Shown here one piece after another: positions 16,659 through 24,931 of a stretch of DNA of 44,476 nucleotides. Location: positions 1-44,476 of the forward strand of contig NZ_MPZN01000026.1 of NCBI RefSeq assembly GCF_002936985.1, read 5' to 3'. The stretch is from Microterricola pindariensis (GTDB taxonomy: Bacteria; Actinomycetota; Actinomycetes; Actinomycetales; Microbacteriaceae). How positions within the stretch are numbered: the stretch's first letter is position 1; the number at the start of each line of letters is the position of its first letter. The notes under the pieces were generated by a model. That model did no database searches and was not told the origin of the DNA. It was given only the letters and a program-made list of their open reading frames with translations. The position numbers were made by a program, and so were the translations under genes.

Positions 16659-17981
16659 ATGACACAGCTGTCGAAATCGCCGGCCTTCGCCCCCGCCCTG
16701 CAGGAGCTCGACGCCGAGGAGCGGATGTCGCGCGACGAGCTGGAGGCCCTGCAACTGGCCCGGCTCCAGGACACCGTGCGCCACGCCTACGCCAACGTGC
16801 CGTTCTACACCCGGAAGTACGACGAGGTCGGCGTGCACCCCGACGACATCCGCGAGCTCAGCGACCTCGAGAAGCTCCCCTTCACGACGAAGGAAGACCT
16901 CCGGCAGAACTACCCGTTCGGCATGCTGGCGGTGCCGCGGGCCGAGGTCGCCCGCATCCACGCGTCATCCGGCACCACCGGGCAGCCGACCGTGGTCGGC
17001 TACACGAAGGCCGACCTGGATGACTGGGGGCAGCTCGTCGCGCGGTCGCTGCGTGCAGCCGGCATCCGCCCGGGGCAGATGGTGCACAACGCCTACGGCT
17101 ACGGCCTCTTCACCGGGGGACTCGGCGCCCACACCGGCATCGAGCGGCTCGGCTGCACCGTGGTGCCGATGTCCGGGGGCAACACGGCCAAGCAGGTGCA
17201 GTTGATCCGCGACTTCGAGCCGGACGCGATCCTCTGCACTCCGACCTACCTGCTGACCATCATCGACGCCCTGGCGGCGAGTGGCATGGACCCGCGGGAC
17301 TCCTCCCTGGCGGTGGCCGTGCTCGGCGCCGAGCCGTGGACCAATGAGATGCGCTCCATGATCGAGGGCAGCCTCGGCATCGATGCGCTGGACATCTACG
17401 GCCTCAGCGAGGTGATGGGGCCGGGCGTCGGCAGCGAGTGCATCGAGTCCAAGGACGGCCCGCACATCTGGGAGGACCAGTTCCGTCCGGAGGTGATCGA
17501 CTCCGAGACGGGGCACGCGCTGCCGGACGGCCGGCAGGGGGAGCTCGTCTTCACCACCCTCCGCAAGCAGGCGCTCCCGGTCATCCGCTACCGCACCCAC
17601 GACATCACCACGCTCCTGCCGGGCACCGCCCGGCCGGGCATGCGCCGGATCGAGAAGATCACGGGGCGCAACGACGACATGATCGTGTTGCGCGGCGTCA
17701 ACCTCTTCCCGAGCCAGATCGAGGAGATCGCGCTCGCCATCGACGGCCTCTCGCCGCACTTCGAGCTGGAGCTGACCCGCGTCGGACACCTGGACCGGAT
17801 GACGGTGCACGTCGAGCCGACCAGCGGCCTCAGCGCCGCGGACGGGGAGCGTGCCGTCGCCGCCCTCGTGCGCGAGGTGAAGGTGCGCGTCGGCACGACG
17901 GTCGAGGTGCACCTCGCCGCCCCGGGGAGCCTGGAGCGCTCCGGCGGCAAGCTCAAGCGCGTCTACGACCACCGGCAGTAG
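16659..17981 (+). CDS. paaK: Phenylacetate-CoA ligase
   Basis: A 440-residue adenylate-forming enzyme that activates phenylacetate with ATP and CoA, the entry step of the pathway. It has the AMP-binding P-loop SSGTTGQPT (about residues 102-110), NAYGYGLFTGGLG, YGLSEVMGPGV and a C-terminal AMP-binding domain (GRNDDMIVLRGVNLFPSQIE). Length is as in other PaaK proteins (about 430-440). ATG 16659 has GGAG six bases upstream. No phenylacetate transporter is seen next to it. Confidence 0.97.
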   Translation: MTQLSKSPAFAPALQELDAEERMSRDELEALQLARLQDTVRHAYANVPFYTRKYDEVGVHPDDIRELSDLEKLPFTTKEDLRQNYPFGMLAVPRAEVARIHASSGTTGQPTVVGYTKADLDDWGQLVARSLRAAGIRPGQMVHNAYGYGLFTGGLGAHTGIERLGCTVVPMSGGNTAKQVQLIRDFEPDAILCTPTYLLTIIDALAASGMDPRDSSLAVAVLGAEPWTNEMRSMIEGSLGIDALDIYGLSEVMGPGVGSECIESKDGPHIWEDQFRPEVIDSETGHALPDGRQGELVFTTLRKQALPVIRYRTHDITTLLPGTARPGMRRIEKITGRNDDMIVLRGVNLFPSQIEEIALAIDGLSPHFELELTRVGHLDRMTVHVEPTSGLSAADGERAVAALVREVKVRVGTTVEVHLAAPGSLERSGGKLKRVYDHRQ

Positions 17982-17990
17982 CGGAGCACG

Positions 17991-18007
17991 GCGCGTGCGG
18001 CGCGCCC
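17991..18007 (+). terminator. Possible hairpin terminator after paaK
   Basis: GGCGCG (17991-17996) pairs with CGCGCC (18002-18007) around a 5-base loop, about 10 bp after the paaK stop. There is no T-tract, which is common in GC-rich actinobacteria but makes the call weak. Confidence 0.35.
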
Positions 18008-18117
18008 CGGGAGTCTCGCCACGCGCGCGATCGCGCCACTAGACTGCCGGGCAGCAGGGGGCCGCATGCAGCGTCCCTCGTGCACGGGCACTGTCGGGCA
18101 AGCGGAGGGAAGCGTTC

Positions 18118-18453
18118 ATGAGCAGCACCGTTCACACCAGCAAGTCGGGGCTCTGGGGGGCCTTCGCCGGCATTATCACCCTGGCGCTGGTCGCCTTCCC
18201 GCTGTCCGCTGCGCTGTCGTTCGCCACCCATCCCGCAACGCAGGCGCTCTTCGGCGGGCGGCTGGAGGAAGCCTCGCAGTTCGGCTACACGCTGTTCTGG
18301 TGGGTGCTGGTGGCCATGATCGTGGCGCTGCCGTTTCTCGTGGGCTTCGGCGTCGCCAAGCTGAGTGCCAAGACCCTGACCATCGCCGGGGCCATCGTCG
18401 CGGTGTTCGTCATCCTCATCCTGGTGCTCGGCCAGCTGTTCGTGTTCATCTAG
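18118..18453 (+). CDS. Small membrane protein, three helices
   Basis: A 111-residue protein of unknown function. Three hydrophobic helices lie at about 15-35, 58-80 and 88-110, with a short polar loop (GGRLEEASQ) between the first two; it ends directly in the third helix. ATG 18118 has GGAGG about eight bases upstream, and TAGACT at 18040-18045 may be a -10. The stop overlaps that of the convergent PPOX gene by 4 bp. I do not recognise a family. Confidence 0.75.
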   Translation: MSSTVHTSKSGLWGAFAGIITLALVAFPLSAALSFATHPATQALFGGRLEEASQFGYTLFWWVLVAMIVALPFLVGFGVAKLSAKTLTIAGAIVAVFVILILVLGQLFVFI

Positions 18454-18881
18454 GAGCCGGCAGGCTGCCTGGCCCCCTCGTCGGCCGTGACCGCCGAGAG
18501 GCGCAGGGCGACGCTGCCCGACTTCTTCGAGCTGAACTTGTTCGCCAGGCGGATGGCCGTGAACTGGATGCCATATTTTGCCTTCAGCGCAGCGTCGGTG
18601 ACGACGCGCGTGTCGGCGTCCGACACGATCACTGCGCGCGCCTGCACGGGCGCGGAATCCCCACGGATGCCGCCGCGGGCGTCACAGGCGACGAGCTCTA
18701 TCCGCGGGTTGTTGCGGATCCGCTTCACCTTGCCCGAGTTTGTGCCTGTCGTCACCAGCACCTGGCCGTCGGGGCTCTCCGCGATCCAGACAGGCGTCGA
18801 GACGGCCTCGCCGCTCTGTCGAAACGTGGTCAGGAGCACATAGCTCTCGGCGGCCAGCGCGGAGAGTGGGGAAGTCGACAT
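18450..18881 (-). CDS. PPOX-class F420-dependent oxidoreductase (Rv2061 type)
   Basis: A 143-residue flavin-fold (split-barrel) protein. The segments YVLLTTFRQSGEAVSTPVW, TGTNSGKVKRIRNNP and ALKAKYGI are typical of the actinobacterial Rv2061-like PPOX family, whose members are believed to use coenzyme F420. The physiological substrate is unknown. ATG 18881 was chosen; GTG 18890 three codons earlier is also possible. Its TAG stop shares CTAG with the convergent membrane protein gene. Confidence 0.85.
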   Translation of the reverse strand: MSTSPLSALAAESYVLLTTFRQSGEAVSTPVWIAESPDGQVLVTTGTNSGKVKRIRNNPRIELVACDARGGIRGDSAPVQARAVIVSDADTRVVTDAALKAKYGIQFTAIRLANKFSSKKSGSVALRLSAVTADEGARQPAGS

Positions 18882-18891
18882 GCGACCCACT

Positions 18892-20619
18892 CTACGGGCC
18901 CGGAATCAGCGTTTCGGTGCGGTGCCCGGCCGTCGCGGGGGTGGCGCCTGCCGCCGCCTTCGCGACGGAATCGCCCGCTGTCCTGGGGCGCGCGAGCCGG
19001 TCGGGGAGTTGTACCGGCGGTCTGCGCCGCAGCCCCGATTTGGATGTCAAGCGCCGGGGCGTCTGATCCGGGTCGACGCTGCGCGGCGGGATGAGCAGGT
19101 GCCCCGCACCGTCGTGGATGACCTCCCAACCCTGATTGTGGAACAGCAGGTGGTGGTAACGGCAGAGCAGGATGCCGTCGTCAATGTCTGTTCGGCCGTT
19201 GTCGCGCTGCCAGTGCTTGATGTGGTGGGCCTCGGTCCAGGAGACCGGTCTGTCGCAGCCCTCGGCCATGCATCCGCCGTCGCGTGCGGCCAGGGCGATC
19301 CGTTGCCGCCTCGTGAACAGGCGGGTCTCCCGACCGAGGTTGAGCGGTTGCCCCTGCTCGTTGAACAGCACGGCGATGGAGCCTCCGGCGCAGATCTCGC
19401 GTTCGACGGCCTCGCGGGGCACTGCCTCATTGCTGGACTCGATGATCCCGAAACCCACCCCCGCTCCGTCGGTGCCCCGGGTGAGGGATTCCTGCTGCAC
19501 GTGCAGGGTGACGCACGGGCGATGATCATCGAGAATCTTGTCGGGGTCGACGCTGACGCCGGCCCGGAGCAGGTCGACGAAGCCATCAGCCGTGAACTCA
19601 TCGACCTCACGCAGGTCGCCCCGGGCGGCGCGGGCGGCGACGGTGTCCACTTGAGAGCGGAACTTCACCCCGGCCCTCCGTGGATGGCGCAACCGATCTT
19701 TGACCGCGATCACGAGGGCGCCGTTTTCCGGCTCCAGCAGGAAGGACCCGGCGACCATGCCGTCCGGTCGCTCCCATGCCCTGAAGTATTGCTGCCGCCG
19801 CATCTGCTCCGAGCGCGCGAGGACGCCGGCCGCATCAGCTCGATCACGCGCGGCCCGTGCCTCCTTGAACGCCAGCTCCGGGGTCAGGCGTGCGCACTCC
19901 CGAATGAGCTCGGGCAGCACTGCGCAAACCGCGGCGACCAGGGCCTCCTCACGGGCGGCTCGGGCCTCGGCCGGCTCGACGCGCGCTCCGTCGGCTGCGG
20001 ATGCGGCACCCCCTGCCCCGAGCGGCCCGCGCAGCGCCTCGGTGAGGAGAAGTCGCCCGTCCGGCCCTGCGCGCAACCCGCCGCGGATCGCATCGCCGAC
20101 ACCGAGGCTGAACAGGCCGGATGCGACAGCATCGCTGATCGGGCCGAACCACGGTCTCGCGGCGGCCGAAGCGGGGAAGCCCGCCCCCTCCGCGGGCCCC
20201 GCCCCGCCCAGACCGGGCAGTGGCTCGCCGTCCGGGAGACCGGCCTCATGCCGCAAACGGGTCTCTTCATCGGCCGCCTCCGTCTGCGCCAGCATCAGGC
20301 CGGTGTTCAACAGAGTCGCCACCTCCGTGCGGGAGCCGCCGGTGATCCTCTGCAGCAGCGCGTTCGGGCTGGTGTGCCCCATCCGGTTGGCCAGACCCGC
20401 CTGCCCATACTCCCGGCCCGAGCGGCGGGCAAGCGATGCCGATGCCAGCGCGATCTGCCGCTGCAGCGTGGACGCATGCTGGGAGAGAGCCCCTATCGTC
20501 GCGAGGAGCGCTGAGTCGCCCAGCGCGTCGTAGCTGGCGGCGGTCAGGCGCACCGTCGTCTGCTCGCAGCTCTCGATGAGCTGCGCCGCTGGTGAGATTG
20601 CCGGGGACCGATCCTGCAT
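18892..20619 (-). CDS. DUF222 / HNH endonuclease domain protein (13E12 family)
   Basis: A 575-residue protein. The N-terminal two thirds is the helical DUF222 region (AADEETRLRHEAGLPDG, RQIALASASLARRSG). Near residue 440 is an HNH domain with zinc-type cysteines and nuclease histidines (GCDRPVSWTEAHHIKHW, LLCRYHHLLFH), followed by the typical DPDQTPRR and a basic, disordered tail. This family occurs in multiple copies in actinobacterial genomes and is related to REP13E12 elements; its role is not known. No flanking repeats that would mark it as mobile were seen. ATG 20619 has only a weak GGGG site. Confidence 0.88.
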   Translation of the reverse strand: MQDRSPAISPAAQLIESCEQTTVRLTAASYDALGDSALLATIGALSQHASTLQRQIALASASLARRSGREYGQAGLANRMGHTSPNALLQRITGGSRTEVATLLNTGLMLAQTEAADEETRLRHEAGLPDGEPLPGLGGAGPAEGAGFPASAAARPWFGPISDAVASGLFSLGVGDAIRGGLRAGPDGRLLLTEALRGPLGAGGAASAADGARVEPAEARAAREEALVAAVCAVLPELIRECARLTPELAFKEARAARDRADAAGVLARSEQMRRQQYFRAWERPDGMVAGSFLLEPENGALVIAVKDRLRHPRRAGVKFRSQVDTVAARAARGDLREVDEFTADGFVDLLRAGVSVDPDKILDDHRPCVTLHVQQESLTRGTDGAGVGFGIIESSNEAVPREAVEREICAGGSIAVLFNEQGQPLNLGRETRLFTRRQRIALAARDGGCMAEGCDRPVSWTEAHHIKHWQRDNGRTDIDDGILLCRYHHLLFHNQGWEVIHDGAGHLLIPPRSVDPDQTPRRLTSKSGLRRRPPVQLPDRLARPRTAGDSVAKAAAGATPATAGHRTETLIPGP

Positions 20620-20690
20620 GCCCCAATTTTACCGACGCACTGCCGCAGTGCTCGGGGAAAAGCCCTGATGTGGACAAGTTTCAACAACGG

Positions 20691-20703
20691 GTGCACTGTG
20701 CAC
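20691..20703. repeat. GTGCAC-T-GTGCAC palindrome
   Basis: A perfect 13-bp palindrome made of two copies of the self-complementary hexamer GTGCAC around a T. It is about 70 bp upstream of the HNH gene start and 115 bp upstream of the next promoter. The 268-bp gap (20620-20887) holds this, the promoter at 20808, and nothing else I can name. It might be a regulator site. Confidence 0.35.
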
Positions 20704-20807
20704 AACAGGTGCCAGGTAGTCGCTCGGACGCGGCGCCGAAGGACGACAAGCAGCCGAACGCCCTCCGGCCCCAGACAGCGGTGAGCGCCCGGCGGCAGCC
20801 CTAGCCA

Positions 20808-20836
20808 TTGACGGCCCGGCCCGTTGCCCATATGGT
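20808..20836 (+). promoter_or_regulatory. Predicted promoter of the DUF2975 gene
   Basis: TTGACG (20808-20813) and TATGGT (20831-20836) are separated by 17 bp, one of the best sigma-70-type matches in the window. The start codon at 20888 would give a leader of about 45 bases with a GGGGG ribosome binding site. Confidence 0.6.
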
Positions 20837-20887
20837 CGCCCGCAGGCCGGATATCGAAGACCGGACGCCGAGAAGCGGGGGATCGTC

Positions 20888-21364
20888 ATGCACGCAGCAA
20901 CACGTGCGGGGGCACGAGTTGTGCTCGTCGTTCTCCTCGCCGTCTCCGTCCTCGCCCAGGTCGTCCTGATCCCACGGCTTGCTCTGGACACCGTCATGGT
21001 GTTCCCGGAGGCCGAACCGCTGCGGATGCCGGGCATCATCGGCTGCGTGGCGATCGTCGTGTGCGCGCAGGTGGCGCTTCTCGCGGCGTGGAGGCTCCTG
21101 TCCCTGCTGCGGCACGGCGGAATGCTTCAGCCAGCGGCATCCTGGCCCCTGAACGCCCTCATCGGCAGCGGCGTTGCGGCCGTTGTGCTGTTCCTGGTCG
21201 CCTTCGCGATCCTCACTGCCGCCCAGTCGATGCCGCCCGCGGCGATGATCATCATCGTGCTCGGGGTCCTCGGCGGGAGCGGGCTGACGGTCGGGGCGAT
21301 TGCGATGCGGGAGCGCGTGCGGAACGCGGGCGCGCTGCAGCGCGACGTGGTGGCGGCCGTCTGA
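20888..21364 (+). CDS. DUF2975-type membrane protein
   Basis: A 158-residue integral membrane protein with four predicted helices (about 10-30, 48-70, 88-110, 118-138). The spacing of helices, the VVLIPRLALD segment after helix 1 and AAWRLLSLLRHGGMLQPAA after helix 2 resemble DUF2975 proteins of Microbacteriaceae. These often sit beside a small HTH gene of the YozG type, but none is present here. Function unknown. ATG 20888 has GGGGG six bases upstream. Confidence 0.75.
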   Translation: MHAATRAGARVVLVVLLAVSVLAQVVLIPRLALDTVMVFPEAEPLRMPGIIGCVAIVVCAQVALLAAWRLLSLLRHGGMLQPAASWPLNALIGSGVAAVVLFLVAFAILTAAQSMPPAAMIIIVLGVLGGSGLTVGAIAMRERVRNAGALQRDVVAAV

Positions 21365-21392
21365 CGCCGATCGCACCACGTCCGAACGCAGA

Positions 21393-21433
21393 AACGGGTG
21401 AAGCCCCGGCCACTGGCCGGGGCTTCACCCGTT
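21393..21433 (-). terminator. Strong hairpin downstream of tRNA-Arg
   Basis: A perfect 19-bp stem (arms 21393-21411 and 21415-21433) with a 3-base loop. It lies 10 bp past the tRNA 3' end, and on the minus strand the stem is followed by TTTC. The DUF2975 gene ends 28 bp away on the other strand, so the hairpin probably ends transcription in both directions. Confidence 0.8.
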
Positions 21434-21443
21434 GTTGCTGCTG

Positions 21444-21516
21444 TGCCCCCGGAGGGATTCGAACCCCCGACCTTCGGTACCGGAAACCGGCGCTCTATCC
21501 CCTGAGCTACGGAGGC
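21444..21516 (-). tRNA. tRNA-Arg (anticodon CCG)
   Basis: A 73-nt cloverleaf. The acceptor stem pairs GCCTCCG with CGGGGGC; the D stem is GCTC/GAGC. The anticodon loop TTCCGGT gives CCG, reading CGG; the T loop is TTCGAAT. The first anticodon-stem pair is C-A, the rest are standard. CCA is not encoded. It lies about 0.75 kb from argS, the gene for the enzyme that charges it. Confidence 0.93.
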
Positions 21517-21589
21517 GCTTGAACGAGATTACCGCATTCCGACCGCGTCGAAAGACCACGGGCTGCGACGGCGGCCGGAGCGGGCTGCG

Positions 21590-22222
21590 CTACTCCGGCA
21601 GGTGCGAGAGCGCCGCGTTCACGAGCGTCTGCGCGTCGCCCGGCTCGAAGAACATCGTCGAGGTGGCGCTCAGCCAGTACGTCGGCGTGAAGACCTGCAC
21701 CTCGCCGCTCTTCGGGTCGAAGAAGCCGTTCACCGCGGGCGGGGTGCCATAGGTCGGCACCGGCGTGCTGGAGGCTGCCGCCGCGTTCAGGGCCAGCGTC
21801 AGCTGCTCCGGGCTCGGCTGCGACAGGGCGAAGTTCATCAGCTCGTTGCTGGTCTGGTGCAGGTAGCCGCAGGCGATGCCGTTGTCGGCCAACGCGAGGG
21901 CGGCCAGCGAGCCCTCGGCCGGCTCGAAGCCCGGGTCGGTGCTGACGTTCGGGTTGAAGTCGTAGATGTCCTGCGGGGTGAGCAACGTCTCGCAGTCGAT
22001 CGTGATGGGCGTGCCCGGCTCGATGCTCGGCGTCGGCTCCGCCGTCGGCTCGTCCGTCGCGGCGTCCGTCGGGGCCGCCGTCGCGGTCCCGCCCGGTGTC
22101 GCCTCCGGGGTCGGCTCCGCCGAGCAGCCGGCGAGGCCGAACACGGCAACCGCGGCGAGGGATCCAACGAGGAGGAGGGAGCGCGAGCGCGCGCGCAACG
22201 CGGGGGCAGGAACAACAGGCAT
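21590..22222 (-). CDS. Secreted lipoprotein, unknown function
   Basis: A 210-residue protein with a lipoprotein signal: basic N-terminus, hydrophobic stretch, and lipobox LAGC with the cysteine near residue 33. A Thr/Pro/Ala/Glu-rich linker (about 35-70) follows, then a small domain with two cysteines (IDCET, IACGY). Transferred to the outer membrane face, anchored by diacylglycerol. I do not recognise the domain. ATG 22222 has no ribosome binding site, but a TGC-TAGAGT extended -10 ends 7 bp upstream, which suggests a leaderless mRNA. Divergent from argS. Confidence 0.8.
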   Translation of the reverse strand: MPVVPAPALRARSRSLLLVGSLAAVAVFGLAGCSAEPTPEATPGGTATAAPTDAATDEPTAEPTPSIEPGTPITIDCETLLTPQDIYDFNPNVSTDPGFEPAEGSLAALALADNGIACGYLHQTSNELMNFALSQPSPEQLTLALNAAAASSTPVPTYGTPPAVNGFFDPKSGEVQVFTPTYWLSATSTMFFEPGDAQTLVNAALSHLPE

Positions 22223-22229
22223 GTACGCG

Positions 22230-22259
22230 ACTCTAGCAATCGGGCCGCCCGGGTAAGAT
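22230..22259. promoter_or_regulatory. Divergent -10 elements of the lipoprotein gene and argS
   Basis: On the minus strand TAGAGT (22235-22230), preceded by TGC, lies 7 bp before the lipoprotein ATG. On the plus strand TAAGAT (22254-22259) lies 8 bp before the argS GTG. Only 45 bp separate the two start codons, so the promoters overlap back to back, and both transcripts should start at or next to the first codon. Confidence 0.6.
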
Positions 22260-22267
22260 TGGGGCTC

Positions 22268-23962
22268 GTGACTCCCGCAGAACTCTCCCACTCCCTCGCC
22301 GGCATCGTTCAGAGCATCGTCGACGGCCGACGAACGGCGCGCGAGGGCGAGAATGACGCCCCGGATGCCGCAGCGCCCGTGATCACCGCCGCCGACGTCG
22401 TCCTGGAGCGCCCGAAGAACCGCGACCACGGCGACTGGGCATCCAACATCGCCATGAAGCTGGCCAAGCCGCTCGGCGCCAACCCGCGCGAGCTCGCCAC
22501 CGAGATCGCCGCCGCCGCCGCGGGCATCGACGGTATCGCCAGCGCCGAGGTTGCCGGGCCCGGCTTCATCAACTTCCGCATCGACGCGGCCGCAGCCGGC
22601 GCGCTGGCCCGGGCCATCGTCGAGGCCGGCGAGGCCTACGGCACGAGCGACTCGCTCGCCGGCAGCACCATCAACCTCGAGTTCGTCTCGGCCAACCCGA
22701 CCGGCCCGCTGCACATCGGCCACACCCGCTGGGCCGCGCTCGGCGACTCCATCGGCCGGGTGCTCCGCGCCGCCGGTGCCACCGTCGCCAACGAGTACTA
22801 CATCAACGACGCCGGCAACCAGATGCAGAACTTCGGCGCATCCGTGCTGGCCGCCGCGAAGGGCGAGCCCACCCCGGAGGGCGGCTACCCCGGCGCCTAC
22901 ATCGCGACGCTCGCCGAGCAGGTGCTCGCCCGCGAGCCCAAGCTGCTCGAGCTCGATGACGCCATCGCGCTGCACACCGCCACCGAGATCGCCTACGAGC
23001 TGCAGCTCGCCGAGATCAAGGCCTCGCTCGACCGCTTCAACGTGCACTTCGACGTGTGGACCAGCGAGCGCACCCTGCACGCCCCCGGCGAGGACGGCGT
23101 CTCCGACATCGACACCGCCGTGGAGCGCCTGCGCGCCCAGGGCCACGTCTACGACGAGGACGACGCCGTCTGGGTGCGCACCACCGACTTCGGCGACGAC
23201 AAGGATCGCGTCATCCGCCGCGGCAACGGCATCTACACCTACTTCGCCGCGGATGCCGCCTACTACCTCAACAAGGGCGACCGCGGCTTCCAGCACAAGA
23301 TCTACCTGCTCGGCGCCGACCACCACGGCTACGTGCACCGCCTCAAGGCCCTCGCCGGCGCCGCAGGCGACGACCCGGAGAAGGACGTCGAGGTGCTCAT
23401 CGGCCAGCTGGTCAGCATCAACGGCGCCAAGCTCTCCAAGCGCGCGGGCAACATCATCGAGCTCGACGACCTGCAGGCCTGGCTCGGCACCGACGCGCTG
23501 CGCTACACGCTCGGCCGCTACCCGGCGGACTCCCCGCTGACCATCGACCCGGAGATCCTGCAGCGCCGCACCAACGACAACCCCGTCTTCTACGTGCAGT
23601 ACGTGCACGCCCGCACCACGGGTGTCGCCCGCAACGCGCTGGCCGCCGGCGTCGACCGCAGCGTGTTCGCCCCCGAACTGCTCGACCACGAGAGCGAGTC
23701 CGCTCTGCTCGGCGGCCTGCAGGAGTTCCCGCGCATCGTCGCCCAGGCGGCCACGCTGCGCGAGCCGCACCGCGTCGCGCGCTACCTCGAGGAGCTCGCC
23801 GGCCTGTACCACCGCTGGTACGACAGCTGCCGCGTCACCCCGCTCGGCGAGGAGCCGGTCGGCGATGTGCACCGCACCCGCCTCTGGGTGAACGACGCGA
23901 CCGGCCAGGTCATCCGGAACGGCCTCGCCCTGCTGGGCGTCAGCGCACCGGAGCGGATGTAG
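22268..23962 (+). CDS. argS: Arginyl-tRNA synthetase
   Basis: A 564-residue class I synthetase that charges tRNA-Arg. The HIGH motif is at 149-152 within [13 protein letters not shown]; the KMSKS position reads [10 protein letters not shown], which carries a close variant. An N-terminal Add-1 type domain (about 1-120) and a C-terminal DALR anticodon-binding domain (from about 440) are present. GTG 22268 was chosen because the conserved N-terminus begins here and a -10 lies 8 bp upstream; there is no Shine-Dalgarno sequence, and the open frame further upstream is antisense to the lipoprotein. Confidence 0.96.
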   Translation: MTPAELSHSLAGIVQSIVDGRRTAREGENDAPDAAAPVITAADVVLERPKNRDHGDWASNIAMKLAKPLGANPRELATEIAAAAAGIDGIASAEVAGPGFINFRIDAAAAGALARAIVEAGEAYGTSDSLAGSTINLEFVSANPTGPLHIGHTRWAALGDSIGRVLRAAGATVANEYYINDAGNQMQNFGASVLAAAKGEPTPEGGYPGAYIATLAEQVLAREPKLLELDDAIALHTATEIAYELQLAEIKASLDRFNVHFDVWTSERTLHAPGEDGVSDIDTAVERLRAQGHVYDEDDAVWVRTTDFGDDKDRVIRRGNGIYTYFAADAAYYLNKGDRGFQHKIYLLGADHHGYVHRLKALAGAAGDDPEKDVEVLIGQLVSINGAKLSKRAGNIIELDDLQAWLGTDALRYTLGRYPADSPLTIDPEILQRRTNDNPVFYVQYVHARTTGVARNALAAGVDRSVFAPELLDHESESALLGGLQEFPRIVAQAATLREPHRVARYLEELAGLYHRWYDSCRVTPLGEEPVGDVHRTRLWVNDATGQVIRNGLALLGVSAPERM

Positions 23963-23964
23963 TC

Positions 23965-24753
23965 ATGTCGGAGGCGCTGGGCGCGACAGAGGCCGGAACC
24001 GGGGCGAGAAAGCGCCGGAATCCGCTCACGATCGTGCTCAGCGTTCTGATCGGCCTCGGCGTGCTCGTCGCGGTGTTCTTCATCGCCGACGGCATCGCCC
24101 GCGGCGTGGCCGAGCGCCGCGTCGCCGAGGAGATCGTCGCGCAACTGCCGCACGGCGTCGTCGCCAGCCCGAGCGTGCACATCGGCGGCACCAGCGTGAT
24201 CGCGCAGTACCTGGGCGGCCGCTTCGAAGACGTCACGGTCTCGGCCCCGGATGCCGTCATCGACGGCATCCCCGCCGACGTCACGCTGCAGGCCAACGGC
24301 TTCCCCGTCGACACCACCCAGCCCGTCGACACGCTGACCGGAACGGTCACGCTCAGCGAGGACGCGCTGAACAGCCTGGTGGAGCGCACCGCCCCGAACG
24401 CGGCCGTGCAGCTCGGCTCCGGCGAGCTCAGCTACGCGGCCGAGGCCAGCTTCTTCGGCTTCTCCGTGGGCTACCGGGTGACCGGCGAGCTGCAGGCGGC
24501 CGGCGACAGCGTGCTCGTCACCCCGACCGGCGCCGAGGTCACGGCCGGCGGCGGCAGCCTCGACGTCGGCAGGCTCGTCGACCTGATCGTCGGCTCCGAG
24601 CCGATCAGCGTCTGCACCGCGCAGTACCTGCCGGTCGGCATCCAGGTCAGCAGCATCGACGTCGTGCCCGGCAGCGCGACCGTGCGCCTCGAGGCGCACG
24701 ACCTGGTGCTCAACGACGACACCCTCGGCACGCTGGGCAGCTGCGCGCCGTAG
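23965..24753 (+). CDS. DUF2993 (LmeA-like) membrane-anchored protein
   Basis: A 262-residue protein with a cytoplasmic basic N-terminus (ARKRRN), one transmembrane anchor at about 22-45, and an extracytoplasmic DUF2993 domain. In mycobacteria the DUF2993 protein LmeA binds phospholipid and helps elongate lipomannan; a similar envelope lipid-binding role is possible but not shown. ATG 23965 is 2 bp past the argS stop, so it is co-transcribed with argS. GGAG lies about 12 bases upstream. Confidence 0.82.
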   Translation: MSEALGATEAGTGARKRRNPLTIVLSVLIGLGVLVAVFFIADGIARGVAERRVAEEIVAQLPHGVVASPSVHIGGTSVIAQYLGGRFEDVTVSAPDAVIDGIPADVTLQANGFPVDTTQPVDTLTGTVTLSEDALNSLVERTAPNAAVQLGSGELSYAAEASFFGFSVGYRVTGELQAAGDSVLVTPTGAEVTAGGGSLDVGRLVDLIVGSEPISVCTAQYLPVGIQVSSIDVVPGSATVRLEAHDLVLNDDTLGTLGSCAP

Positions 24754-24772
24754 CCGCCCAGCGTGCGGCCGA

Positions 24773-24803
24773 TTGGCAGGCCCCGCCCGGTTCTCGCTAG
24801 TAT
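24773..24803 (+). promoter_or_regulatory. Predicted promoter of the lysA-hom-thrCB operon
   Basis: TTGGCA (24773-24778) and TAGTAT (24798-24803) are 19 bp apart. Transcription would start near 24810 and give a leader of about 120 bases. I looked for a lysine riboswitch, T-box or leader peptide in it and saw none. Confidence 0.5.
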
Positions 24804-24917
24804 TTGCCGTACCTCGCCCCGCCGCTCACCTGCGGCAGGCGGCGACCTCTGTTTGCTGGCTTCAGGGACCAATCCGGGTTCGCTCGCCACGCAGTGTGAC
24901 TCCCACTCGTTCTCTCC

Positions 24918-24930
24918 GTGAGGTCCTCAC
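24918..24930 (+). promoter_or_regulatory. Palindrome over the lysA ribosome binding site
   Basis: GTGAGG-T-CCTCAC is a perfect 13-bp palindrome ending 1 bp before the lysA start. As RNA it can form a 5-bp stem with a 3-base loop that hides the GAGG Shine-Dalgarno sequence; as DNA it could be a protein site. Confidence 0.45.
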
Positions 24931-24931
24931 C

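Noticed and set aside
5412-18000. Phenylacetate cluster as a recently acquired island
   Set aside because: Base composition, codon use and the CGGATGCC word look like the rest of the window, and there is no integrase, tRNA junction or transposase at its edges.
18892-20619. HNH protein as a homing endonuclease or a new mobile element
   Set aside because: It has the ordinary DUF222-HNH layout of the 13E12 family, with no intron, intein borders, terminal repeats or target duplication.
24810-24931. Lysine riboswitch, T-box or leader peptide before lysA
   Set aside because: No T-box sequence, no conserved riboswitch core, and no short frame with Lys or Thr codons. Only the palindrome over the ribosome binding site remains.
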